Origin: JAABRU01 sp050180235
GTDB taxonomy: Bacteria > Desulfobacterota > Desulfobacteria > Desulfobacterales > Desulfococcaceae
DNA length: 16,935 nucleotides
Direction of reading: 5' to 3'
NCBI GenBank assembly: GCA_050180235.1
Contig: JBFXEJ010000123.1
Location: 1-16,935 of the forward strand
Below are positions 10,837 through 16,935 of the stretch, one piece after another; the first letter of the stretch is position 1, and every line of letters starts with the position of its first letter. Both the position numbers and the translations under genes were made by a program. The notes under the pieces are model-generated. The model ran no database searches. It saw only the letters and a list, made by a program, of their open reading frames with translations, and was not told the DNA's origin.

Positions 10837-11474
10837 TCGAGAGTATCCTTTCGCAGCAGACCCGCAGTTGCGGATTTCGGCCCTCTGTACCGTGCCAGAA
10901 CCCATTCATCCCCGCCTTCGTAACAGGCCGGAACAGTTTCCACCCGGTCGCCTTTTATCACATAGGCTTTTCTTTTATCCGGCGGTGATGGCATGACAAC
11001 ATGAAACCATGATTTTTCATCGGTCACATGACAGGGTTCCGCGGGTTTGTATCCGTCTTTGGTGAATATATCACCGGGCCAGTTGGCTCCGCAGAGCGAG
11101 ACAATGCCCTCTGCTGTCTGCATCCGCACACCATTGCCATCTATCAGAAAAGACAGGGTTCCCTGTTCATCCGCATACTGATATTCCCCGTTCTTCACCA
11201 GTCCTGCCACGCCCGCGCCGTCACAGATATGCCCTGTTGCACCAAAAACAGCGGAATAGGAAAAAGACAGAGCGTCTCCGGTGAGCATAAGTGACAGCAC
11301 ACCGTGAAGACTGTACCACTGGCCGCTTGGGTCAGTGGTCTGAAAATCTCCCTGAATTTTTTTTTGCATAAATAAAGGTTTTGTCTGAAAATCCTCTGCA
11401 TGTGAGGTGGAATACTGAACAGAAAGCAGTGTCAAAAACATTCCCCATACAATCATAACCGTTCTTTTCCGCAT
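10827..11474 (-). CDS. Exported protein of unknown function with five cysteines
   Basis: The protein is 215 residues with a clear signal peptide (MRKRTVMIVWGMFLTLLSVQ then YSTSHA, cleavage near residue 26). I do not recognise the family. The first half is beta-rich (GQWYSLHGVLSLMLTGDALS, FSYSAVFGATGHICDGAGVA, GTLSFLIDGNGVRM). The second half (WFHVVMPSPPDKRKAYVIKG, DRVETVPACYEGGDEWVLAR, YRGPKSATAGLLRKD) looks like an SH3-type barrel. The five cysteines (84, 128, 148, 184, 214) suggest two disulfides in the periplasm. A ribosome-binding site AGAGGTG lies upstream. The gene lies between the propeller gene and the TerD-like gene, and its stop overlaps the latter's start. It appears intact although both neighbours are damaged. 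Confidence 0.8.
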   Translation of the reverse strand: MRKRTVMIVWGMFLTLLSVQYSTSHAEDFQTKPLFMQKKIQGDFQTTDPSGQWYSLHGVLSLMLTGDALSFSYSAVFGATGHICDGAGVAGLVKNGEYQYADEQGTLSFLIDGNGVRMQTAEGIVSLCGANWPGDIFTKDGYKPAEPCHVTDEKSWFHVVMPSPPDKRKAYVIKGDRVETVPACYEGGDEWVLARYRGPKSATAGLLRKDTLECP

Positions 11475-11494
11475 GGTTCACCTCTGACAAAAGT

Positions 11495-11546
11495 GCGGAT
11501 CGGAAAATCCCGGACCGCATTTCCGGGTATGGGATTTCCGATCCGC
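11495..11546. repeat. Long hairpin between the propeller and the five-cysteine gene
   Basis: GCGGATCGGAAAATCCC (11495-11511) pairs with GGGATTTCCGATCCGC (11531-11546), with one bulged base. A competing inner stem CCCGGA / TCCGGG lies inside. It sits 20-70 bp upstream of the five-cysteine gene and downstream of the propeller gene. It may be a REP-like element or a partial terminator or attenuator; no long U-tract follows on the minus strand. Confidence 0.6.
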
Positions 11547-11604
11547 TGAAAACCGGATATTTTTTGTTTCCGTACCACTTATGTTCGGAGCCGGGAGAAC
11601 ATGC

Positions 11605-12650
11605 TTAAAACACAGGAAAACTTTTATCCACAGTTCCGCCGGGTTTAATGCGGATGATGCGGTATCCGGAAGTGGAACCGTAGGCTGTTCCATCTGCTGC
11701 CACTGCAAAACCCTTGAAATATTCCGGACATCCGGGCAGCCGGTCAGGTTTGAACTCAGATTTGTTCATTCCATCGATTTTGGTATAGGTACCGTGGGCA
11801 AGTCCGCCGCTCATAAAGATTTTCTGATCAGCAGACATACCCATACCGTAATTGAAACTGTTGTCAAGATTGAAAAGGCTTACCTCACCGGAAGGGCTAT
11901 CTGTGCATTGAGATTGCTGTAGTTGATTATCAGCACATTGTCACCCTGAAAAAGGGTTTTCCATCCGCTGCTGCTTGCTGAATAATACAGTTTGTGTTCA
12001 CTCACTTTTGTTCCGTCCGGAACTTTGAACACCATGAACATGGCGGTTTTGCCGTCATTTTTCAGACGGAACTCCTCCAAAGCCAGTCCCTTGAGATCAG
12101 CAGGCGGTTTTGCTCCTTTGGGTTCAGATTCATCTGCCACACTTTCCAGCAGTACAGCCAGTTTCCCGCCTGCCGCATCCAGTCCCATGCTTAAAACTTT
12201 CTGCCCTTTGGCAAAGGAAACTTTGCCCTTTTCACTCAGATCCGTCATGGAAAGGAAGCTGATGATATGGCCGTTGTAATCCGGGTTCAGCCCGGCCATG
12301 AGATCAGCCGGCTGAGATGCACTCATCAGCCCGGCTTTCTGCATCTTTTTCTGCACCTGCCAGGTTTTTGTGTCAATGGCATGGATGCTTCCATCTGTGT
12401 CTTCTGCCAGAAGCACACTTCCGTCTTTGCTGAACTGCAGATCAAGAATGCACACACCCAGCCATATCCGTTGGGAAACCTCCATTTTTCCCGCGTTCAG
12501 CACATACAGCACCCGGCTGTCCCCGGCCGCGACCAGGGGATTTCCTGCGGGAGACAAAGCCACTGCAAGCCCGCCCAGAGGAGTTGCAGCCAGTGCAGCG
12601 GAACCTGTGAGCAGAACAGCCAGCATTGCCAGTACCATCATCCGTTTCAT
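11605..12650 (-). pseudogene. Exported beta-propeller (WD40/YVTN-like) protein gene with a frameshift
   Basis: The first frame (11880-12650, 256 residues) has a signal peptide (MKRMMVLAMLAVLLTGSAAL then AA) and propeller-blade repeats: LAVALSPAGNPLVAAGDSRV, LDLQFSKDGSVLLAEDTDGS, IHAIDTKTWQV, SMGLDAAGGKLAVLLE. It ends prematurely at ...AQIALPVR. The adjacent frame continues the same fold at once: SPSGEVSLFNLDNSFNYGMG, MSADQKIFMSGGLAHG, GFAVAADGTAYGSTSGYRII, stopping at 11605. A one-base change near 11900-11906 would join the two into a single protein of about 345 residues. AAAGGAGA precedes the start. It is the first gene of the exported-protein operon. A real inactivating frameshift and a sequencing error are both possible. 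Confidence 0.75.
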
Positions 12651-12773
12651 TTTTTTCTCCTTTTGTTTGGGGTGAATGACAGGATTGTTTTATACATGAC
12701 AGACATTTTCTGTCAAGAAGATTTGGACAGGGGCCGCAGCCCTGTGCTGCTGCCAGAGAGGAAAAACCGGCTT

Positions 12774-12897
12774 ATATGAAATCTGAAAAAGATTTCAGCA
12801 AAAAAAATTTCCGGCCACGCTGTTTTTCTGCCACGAAGAAGCAAATACACAAAGTTTCACGAAGGTTTAATGCCCAATTATTTTTCAGATTTCATAT
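12774..12897 (-). repeat. MITE family A, copy 2 (124 bp)
   Basis: The ends are 17-bp perfect inverted repeats (ATATGAAATCTGAAAAA and complement), identical to those of the copy at 3634-3745. Read on the minus strand the interior GTGAAACTTTGTGTATTTGC then TTCTTCGTGGCAGAAA parallels copy 1, so the two copies are in opposite orientation. It lies about 125 bp upstream of the propeller gene. Confidence 0.82.
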
Positions 12898-12902
12898 TAC
12901 TC

Positions 12903-13040
12903 ACTGATGTTACGCAGCCTTTCCAAAAATCAGACAGTTATCCGCTTTGCCCGTAATTCCGGCGAAAGCCGGAATCCAGTAATATCAGCCGGTTCTGGAT
13001 ACCGGCTTTCGCCGGTATGACGATGCTGCGTAACATCAGT
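12903..13040 (-). repeat. REP family B, complete element (138 bp)
   Basis: The 16-bp perfect inverted ends are ACTGATGTTACGCAGC (12903-12918) and its complement (13025-13040). They enclose two internal hairpins of the widespread type ATTCCGGCGAAAGCCGGAAT and GATACCGGCTTTCGCCGGTA. The right end starts at the last base of the TAA stop of the acyl-CoA dehydrogenase gene. The hairpins may serve as that operon's transcript end. A half copy lies at 9534-9608 in the same relation to another gene. Confidence 0.82.
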
Positions 13041-14284
13041 TACTCAAAGATTTTCTCGTCCTTTGCACCGGCCTCTGCGGCATCCGCTTCCATGTCACGG
13101 ATTTTTCCGGCCTTTCTGTTCTGCCAGTATTCCTTGTACCATTCATTGGCAATGATGAGGGACATGATCTCATTTGTGCCTGTCCAGATGGAAGCCAGCC
13201 GGATGTCACGGAAAATCCGCTCCACCGGGTAGATATTTGTGTATCCGATGCCGCCCATGACCTGCATGGCATTGTGAACAGCCTTCTGACAGGATTCTGT
13301 GACAAATTTCTTGCTTTGGGAAACCATGCGCCGAATCTGCTTTTCATTTATCTGTGCATCCACAGCTCTGGCTGTTGTGTAAATCAGGGATCGGGCAGCA
13401 TCCAGCAGGGTCACGGCTTCGGCCACCTGAAAGGATACGCCCTGAAACGCGGCCACAGGCTGGCCAAAGGCTTTGCGTCTGCTGGTATAGGCAGTGGCAA
13501 TGTCCACAGCAGGCCGGGCAGCACCGATGGTCATGGCCGCAGTTCCCAGCCTTTCGGGAATCATCATGGTGTTGAAAATCTCAACGCCGCAGTTGCGTTT
13601 TCCCAGAAGATTTTCCTTTGGCACTTTTACGTCACGGAACACCAGCCGGGCCGCACCTCCGCCCCTGCAACCCATGAGTCCGTAAAGATATTCGCTTTTC
13701 ACGCCTTCGCTTTTGTCCACAATAAAGCAGGAAATGCCTTTGCGGGGCTCGGCATTGGGATCGGTTCTGGCATAGACCAGAAAGAAATCAGCGCCTTCCC
13801 CGCCCACAATAAAGCGTTTCTGTCCGTTGAGCAGAAAATAATCCCCTTTGTCCTCGGCAGTGCTTGCGGTTCCGAAAAAATCAGATCCGCCCCTGGGTTC
13901 GGTAAGGCATTCAGCAGCAAAAATTTTTCCTGCCAGCAGGGGTTTGACATATTTTTCTTTTTGTTCATCATTGCCGTGAAGAATAATGGCATCACAGACC
14001 AGTTCCGCACCCACACCGAATATGCAGGCAAAAATATAGCCCAGCACCCCGACTTCTTCCATGACCATGCAGGTGGACACCCAGTCCATGCCCCGGCCTC
14101 CCCATTTTTCAGGATAACGGCAGCCCATCAGGTTCCGTCTGCCTGCTTCCTGCAGAAATTCCTTTGGGAACTGAATCTTTTCCGCATCCATATCCAGAAT
14201 CAGGCTACGGGGAACGGATTTGACAAAATCACGGGCTTCATCGCGAAGTTTTTTCTGTGCATCATTCAGAAGATAATCAAACAT
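13040..14284 (-). CDS. Acyl-CoA dehydrogenase family flavoprotein
   Basis: I chose the ATG at 14282-14284 (414 residues) because AAAGGA lies eight bases upstream and the gene then overlaps the ligase end by eight bases. An ATG at 14311 would add nine residues. The family parts are in order: the N-terminal helical domain; the flavin-binding loop (ECLTEPRGGSDFFGT and RFIVGGEGADFFLVYART); the beta domain ending VFRDVKVPKENLLG; and the C-terminal helical domain with RRKAFGQPVAAFQG, QVMGGIGYTNIYPVERIFRD and IWTGTNEIM. The usual catalytic Glu of the Y-E-G-T-N-E motif is Thr here (Thr368). A glutamate in IPERLG (Glu244) sits where isovaleryl- and long-chain-type dehydrogenases place theirs. The enzyme probably oxidises the acyl-CoA made by the upstream ligase and passes electrons to an electron-transferring flavoprotein. 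Substrate unknown. Confidence 0.92.
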   Translation of the reverse strand: MFDYLLNDAQKKLRDEARDFVKSVPRSLILDMDAEKIQFPKEFLQEAGRRNLMGCRYPEKWGGRGMDWVSTCMVMEEVGVLGYIFACIFGVGAELVCDAIILHGNDEQKEKYVKPLLAGKIFAAECLTEPRGGSDFFGTASTAEDKGDYFLLNGQKRFIVGGEGADFFLVYARTDPNAEPRKGISCFIVDKSEGVKSEYLYGLMGCRGGGAARLVFRDVKVPKENLLGKRNCGVEIFNTMMIPERLGTAAMTIGAARPAVDIATAYTSRRKAFGQPVAAFQGVSFQVAEAVTLLDAARSLIYTTARAVDAQINEKQIRRMVSQSKKFVTESCQKAVHNAMQVMGGIGYTNIYPVERIFRDIRLASIWTGTNEIMSLIIANEWYKEYWQNRKAGKIRDMEADAAEAGAKDEKIFE

Positions 14285-15806
14285 GTCCGTTTTCCTTTCT
14301 GTTTTTTGCATCCTGACGGAGCTTGTATTTCATGACCTTGCCGGATGGCGTATGGGGCAGTTCTTCTGCAAAATGAAACTGGCGGGGGATTTTGAATTTT
14401 GCCAGCCGGGAAGACAGAAAATCTGCCAGTTCATTTTCACGCAAATCTGCATCTTTGGCAGGAACCACCACAGCATGGACGGTTTCTCCCCATTCTGCAT
14501 GGGGAATGCCGATGACTGCGGCTTCGGCAACACCGGAATGTTCCATCAGCCGATCTTCCACTTCCTTTGAATAGACATTTTCCCCGCCTGTGACAATCAT
14601 GTCTTTGATCCGATCCACGATGAAAAGATAGCCATGCTCATCTATTTTTGCCATGTCACCGGTGCGGTACCAGCCCTCACAAAAGGCATCCTGTGTGGCC
14701 TGGGGATTGCCGAGATATTCCTTCATCATGCTGTCCGCCTTGAGCCAGATTTCCCCTGTTTCTCCCCGTGCTGCCGGCGTTTGCATATCCTTCATCACCT
14801 TCATTTCCGCACCGGGCAGCGCTTGGTTTCCAATGGAACCTGCATGTTCTTTATGATCTTCGGGAAAAAGCACAGTGCCGGTGGGGCCGGTTTCGCTCAT
14901 GCCGTAAACCTGAAAAAAACGGTCTGATTTATAGGCACTGACCAGTTTTTTCACAGTTTCCGGTGCAATGGGGCCGCCGCCGTATATCCAGGCTTTCATG
15001 GAAGAGAGATTAAAATCACTGAAATGGGGAATCTTCTGTAAAGGCAGAAGATAGGAAACCGGCGCGCCGAAATACGCTGTGCAGCCTCTTTTTTCAATGA
15101 TTTGAAGAAAATAAAGCGGATGATATTCCCGGAGAAGCACTGCAGTTCCGGCTGCAAAAAAAATGCCCATAAACCAGTTGTTCAATGGTGAGGAATGCCA
15201 GATGGGCATGGCAATGAGCATCCGGTCTGTGTCATTGAGTCCAATGGCTTTTGCGCCTGTCATGCCTGCGGCAATCACGCTTCTGTGCGTATGGACACAG
15301 CCCTTGGGCCTGCCTGTCGTGCCGCTGGTGTAAAGAACTTCGGCCATATCCCCGTCTTTGATCTGCACAGGACGGAAAACCGGGGCATTGGACATGGCAT
15401 CTCCCAGAAAGGCAAAACCCTCTGATTTGCTGTCCAAAGACATTTTCTGTATTTCTGTCTGAATTCCCTCTGCCACTGCCCTGAGACTGCCGTCAAAGAC
15501 AAACAGGCAGGCTTTGCTGTTTTCAAGAATATAATCCACCTCAGCAGCAGTCAGTTTGTGGTTGACCGGAACCACTGCTGCCCCTGCTTTCAGCGCGCCG
15601 AAAAAGGAGAACACAAAATCAAAGCTGTTCTGTCCCATAATCGCGACAAGGTCTCCCTTTTTCACGCCCAGGGCCTGAAAACACGCGGCCGCCTGCTCAC
15701 TTTTCTCCCGCACTTTCTGAAAGGTGAATTCCCTTTCCCTATCGCACAATGCGGTTTTGTCCGGATGTCTGTGTGCATTTGCATCAATAAGTTCTGCAAT
15801 ATTCAT
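14277..15806 (-). CDS. AMP-forming acyl-CoA ligase (fatty or branched-chain acid type)
   Basis: The protein is 509 residues, a complete class I adenylate-forming enzyme. The ATP-binding P-loop is YTSGTTGRPKG (159-169); the adenine-binding motif is YGMSETGPTG (301-310). The RTGDMAKIDEHGYLFIVDR segment leads into the hinge and the KDMIVTGGENVYSKEVE motif (about 401-417). The catalytic lysine is Lys490 in TPSGK near the C-terminus. It converts a carboxylic acid, ATP and CoA to the acyl-CoA, AMP and PPi. Size and motifs fit medium/long-chain fatty acid or similar acid substrates, which cannot be narrowed from sequence alone. AGGAGGGG precedes the ATG, which overlaps the merR stop by ATGA. It feeds the dehydrogenase encoded directly downstream. 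Confidence 0.93.
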   Translation of the reverse strand: MNIAELIDANAHRHPDKTALCDREREFTFQKVREKSEQAAACFQALGVKKGDLVAIMGQNSFDFVFSFFGALKAGAAVVPVNHKLTAAEVDYILENSKACLFVFDGSLRAVAEGIQTEIQKMSLDSKSEGFAFLGDAMSNAPVFRPVQIKDGDMAEVLYTSGTTGRPKGCVHTHRSVIAAGMTGAKAIGLNDTDRMLIAMPIWHSSPLNNWFMGIFFAAGTAVLLREYHPLYFLQIIEKRGCTAYFGAPVSYLLPLQKIPHFSDFNLSSMKAWIYGGGPIAPETVKKLVSAYKSDRFFQVYGMSETGPTGTVLFPEDHKEHAGSIGNQALPGAEMKVMKDMQTPAARGETGEIWLKADSMMKEYLGNPQATQDAFCEGWYRTGDMAKIDEHGYLFIVDRIKDMIVTGGENVYSKEVEDRLMEHSGVAEAAVIGIPHAEWGETVHAVVVPAKDADLRENELADFLSSRLAKFKIPRQFHFAEELPHTPSGKVMKYKLRQDAKNRKENGHV

Positions 15807-16240
15807 TTTTTCCCCTCCTGCTGTTTCCGCACTGTCTGATTTCTGATTTCAGCAATCCTGCGGATCAGTTTTTCCCTTGTGGCAAGAATATCCTGTTCCA
15901 AAAGTTCCAGTTCCTGTTTTCTTTCCCGGATTTCTTTCAGTTTTGCCTCTCCGTATGCCAGACTTTTTTCAATCTGCTCTTCTTCATCCGGAACATTGTC
16001 GGCCATGCCGATCATCTTTGCGATTTCCTCAAGGGAAAAACCGAAGCGTTTGCCTCTGAGGATCAGCCGGAGTCTTGCCCTGTCACCGGAATTGTAAACC
16101 CGCTGGTTTCCCGAGGATCTCCGGGGCATAATCATGCCTTTTTCCTCATAAAAGCGGATGGTTCTGGGGCTGATGTCCAACTGTTCAGCAATCTGGGAGA
16201 TGGTATAGTTACGGGAAGATTTTTTTTGATCACAGGTCAT
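15803..16240 (-). CDS. MerR-family regulator of the acyl-CoA operon (LiuR-like)
   Basis: The protein is 145 residues. An N-terminal winged helix-turn-helix of MerR type (YTISQIAEQLDISPRTIRFY, EEKGMIMPRRSSGNQRVYNS, DRARLRLILRGKRFGFSLEE) is followed by a long antiparallel dimerisation helix rich in Glu/Lys (about 90-135). There is no cysteine metal-binding loop at the C-terminus, so it is not a metal sensor. In proteobacteria MerR regulators of this kind (LiuR and relatives) head operons for branched-chain amino acid or fatty acid oxidation, and the gene order here fits. The start is an ATG; the stop overlaps the ligase start. A 14-bp palindrome in its promoter region (16290-16303) is the obvious binding site. 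The LiuR assignment is by context and style, not proven. Confidence 0.88.
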   Translation of the reverse strand: MTCDQKKSSRNYTISQIAEQLDISPRTIRFYEEKGMIMPRRSSGNQRVYNSGDRARLRLILRGKRFGFSLEEIAKMIGMADNVPDEEEQIEKSLAYGEAKLKEIRERKQELELLEQDILATREKLIRRIAEIRNQTVRKQQEGKK

Positions 16241-16289
16241 GTCTGCCGTCCGTCACTTCACTTTGTTATCGCCTGTCAAAAATACTTTA

Positions 16290-16322
16290 CGTTTACGTAA
16301 ACGATCATAAAAAGTTTGTCAA
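16290..16322 (-). promoter_or_regulatory. MerR-operon promoter with perfect palindrome CGTTTACGTAAACG
   Basis: On the minus strand a consensus -35 TTGACA (16317-16322) is followed by the 14-bp perfect palindrome CGTTTACGTAAACG at 16290-16303. A third TTTACG unit adjoins it. The dyad falls where a -10 element would be, as expected for MerR-type regulators that bind within the promoter. A repressor role released by an acyl-CoA is inferred from related regulators. The palindrome is about 50 bp from the merR start. Confidence 0.6.
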
Positions 16323-16442
16323 GCAGAAACAGAAGCAGTGAACAATATGATTTAAAAATTTGAAAATTGTTGATATACCATTGCCGGATTTAACAGACTG
16401 TACGAAAAGATTTGGGGAATTTTTGAAGCCTCATAATTTATA

Positions 16443-16465
16443 TTATACCGATTCGCCATTGATTT
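16443..16465 (-). repeat. Solo copy of the R1/R2 end sequence
   Basis: Read on the minus strand it is AAATCAATGGCGAATCGGTA followed by TAA, matching 9289-9311 and 10315-10337. It lies between the merR promoter and the transposase gene. Only the end sequence is present, without the internal hairpin. Confidence 0.7.
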
Positions 16466-16491
16466 GATCCAAATTTCAGAAAATCCCCTCC

Positions 16492-16503
16492 CCCTGCGCA
16501 GGG
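16492..16503. repeat. Palindrome CCCTGCGCAGGG ahead of the transposase
   Basis: This is a 12-bp perfect palindrome about 130 bp before the transposase start. The right half (GCAGGGCTGTTAAG) may include the left end of the insertion sequence. The opposite end lies outside the window, so this cannot be checked here. Confidence 0.3.
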
Positions 16504-16633
16504 CTGTTAAGTTCTTTCTTGAGGTATTTTCTGTTTTATTATAAACTGATCAGCAGAATGAAAATTTTCAGTGAGAGCAAAAATTGTATTTCTGCACTCT
16601 GTCAGACAAATTAAACAAAAAGGGAATACTGAC

Positions 16634-16935
16634 ATGAATTTAATGGAACTGTTTTCTGAAATCAGGGATTTCCGCCGTGCGGAAGGCAGACGTTATCCAT
16701 TGGCACCGATGCTGATTATCATTGTAATGAGTATAATCTGCGGACGGATTTGTTACAGGGAAATTGCCGGATTTGCAAAAGCCGGCAAAGATGAATTTCA
16801 GAAATATTTTGGTTTGAAGCGGAATGAAATGCCGTCACATGTCACATTCAGGGAAATCATCCAAAGAACCGGTTTCAAAGAAATCTGTCAGATATTTGAA
16901 AAATGGGCAAAAAATTATGTCTCAGTTGAAAAAGG
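16634..16935 (+). mobile_element. ISAs1-family transposase, 5' part, runs off the window
   Basis: An open frame of 100 codons from the ATG at 16634 continues to the window edge without a stop. It begins MNLMELFSEIRDFRRAEGRR, YPLAPMLIIIVMSIICGRI, CYREIAGFAKAGKDEFQKYF and then GLKRNEMPSHVTFREIIQRT. This is the N-terminal region of ISAs1-type (H-repeat-associated) DDE transposases: the D-x-R-x-x-x-x-x-x-Y/H-x-L start, the hydrophobic helix with C/S-G, and the x-P-S-H-x-T-F-R motif. The catalytic triad should follow outside the window. It is intact as far as visible. A REP-like hairpin and a solo repeat end lie upstream. Confidence 0.85.

Noticed and set aside
10687..10905. Reading the 72-codon minus-strand frame as a complete small secreted protein
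   Set aside because: Its last 13 or so codons come from the inserted 72-bp MITE. The true start is the ATG at 10834-10836 and the real gene continues beyond the insertion.
13274..14335. 353-codon plus-strand frame
   Set aside because: It is antisense to the acyl-CoA dehydrogenase, whose motifs are complete. The length results from codon composition on the opposite strand.

Overview
The window looks like chromosomal DNA of a mesophilic, moderate-GC Gram-negative bacterium with repeat-rich intergenic regions. A sulfate-reducer-like member of the Desulfobacterota (Desulfobacteraceae type) is my best guess. It rests on gene style only: a TetR/MerR plus acyl-CoA catabolism set, a CHASE2 cyclase, a free-standing Cache protein, hicBA modules and very many small palindromic elements. 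There is no rRNA, tRNA, CRISPR array or phage module.

Layout. 1-2240: toxin-antitoxin debris around a TetR regulator. A ribbon-helix-helix antitoxin-like gene, hicB and a 22-codon hicA remnant (minus strand) come first, then tetR (minus), a regulatory-looking AT-rich gap, and an intact hicB-hicA pair (plus). 2358-4946 (plus): a CsgG/FlgT-like lipoprotein, an orphan family-3 solute-binding protein and a stand-alone Smr-domain protein. 4952-8489 (minus): a tightly packed three-gene operon of an SH3 protein, a Tat-type lipoprotein M48 metalloprotease and a CHASE2 class III nucleotide cyclase. 8490-9607: about 1.1 kb without genes, built of nested small repeats. 9608-9922 (minus): a single Cache-domain protein. 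9923-10436: more repeats and a truncated IS630-type transposase start. 10437-12650 (minus): a decaying operon of three exported proteins, namely a frameshifted beta-propeller, a cysteine-containing unknown, and a signal-peptide/TerD-like gene split by a 72-bp MITE and cut by the IS fragment. 13040-16240 (minus): a merR - acyl-CoA ligase - acyl-CoA dehydrogenase operon with overlapping genes. 16634-end (plus): the start of an ISAs1-type transposase.

How the genes work together. The MerR operon activates and oxidises an acyl or branched-chain acid substrate; a 14-bp perfect palindrome in its promoter region is a probable autoregulatory operator. The SH3-M48-cyclase operon probably couples a cell-envelope event to cAMP production. 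The exported-protein operon is being destroyed by mobile DNA.

The strongest structural observations are these. (1) Removing a 72-bp element with a 6-bp target duplication exactly restores the reading frame of the TerD-like gene. (2) A second copy of that element is nested in another repeat, whose unoccupied copy lies 1 kb away. (3) A 112-124 bp MITE occurs twice in opposite orientations. (4) The same repeat end begins at the last base of the stop codons of two unrelated genes. No completely new defence or metabolic system is evident; the cyclase operon and the exported TerD-type operon are the least familiar assemblies.
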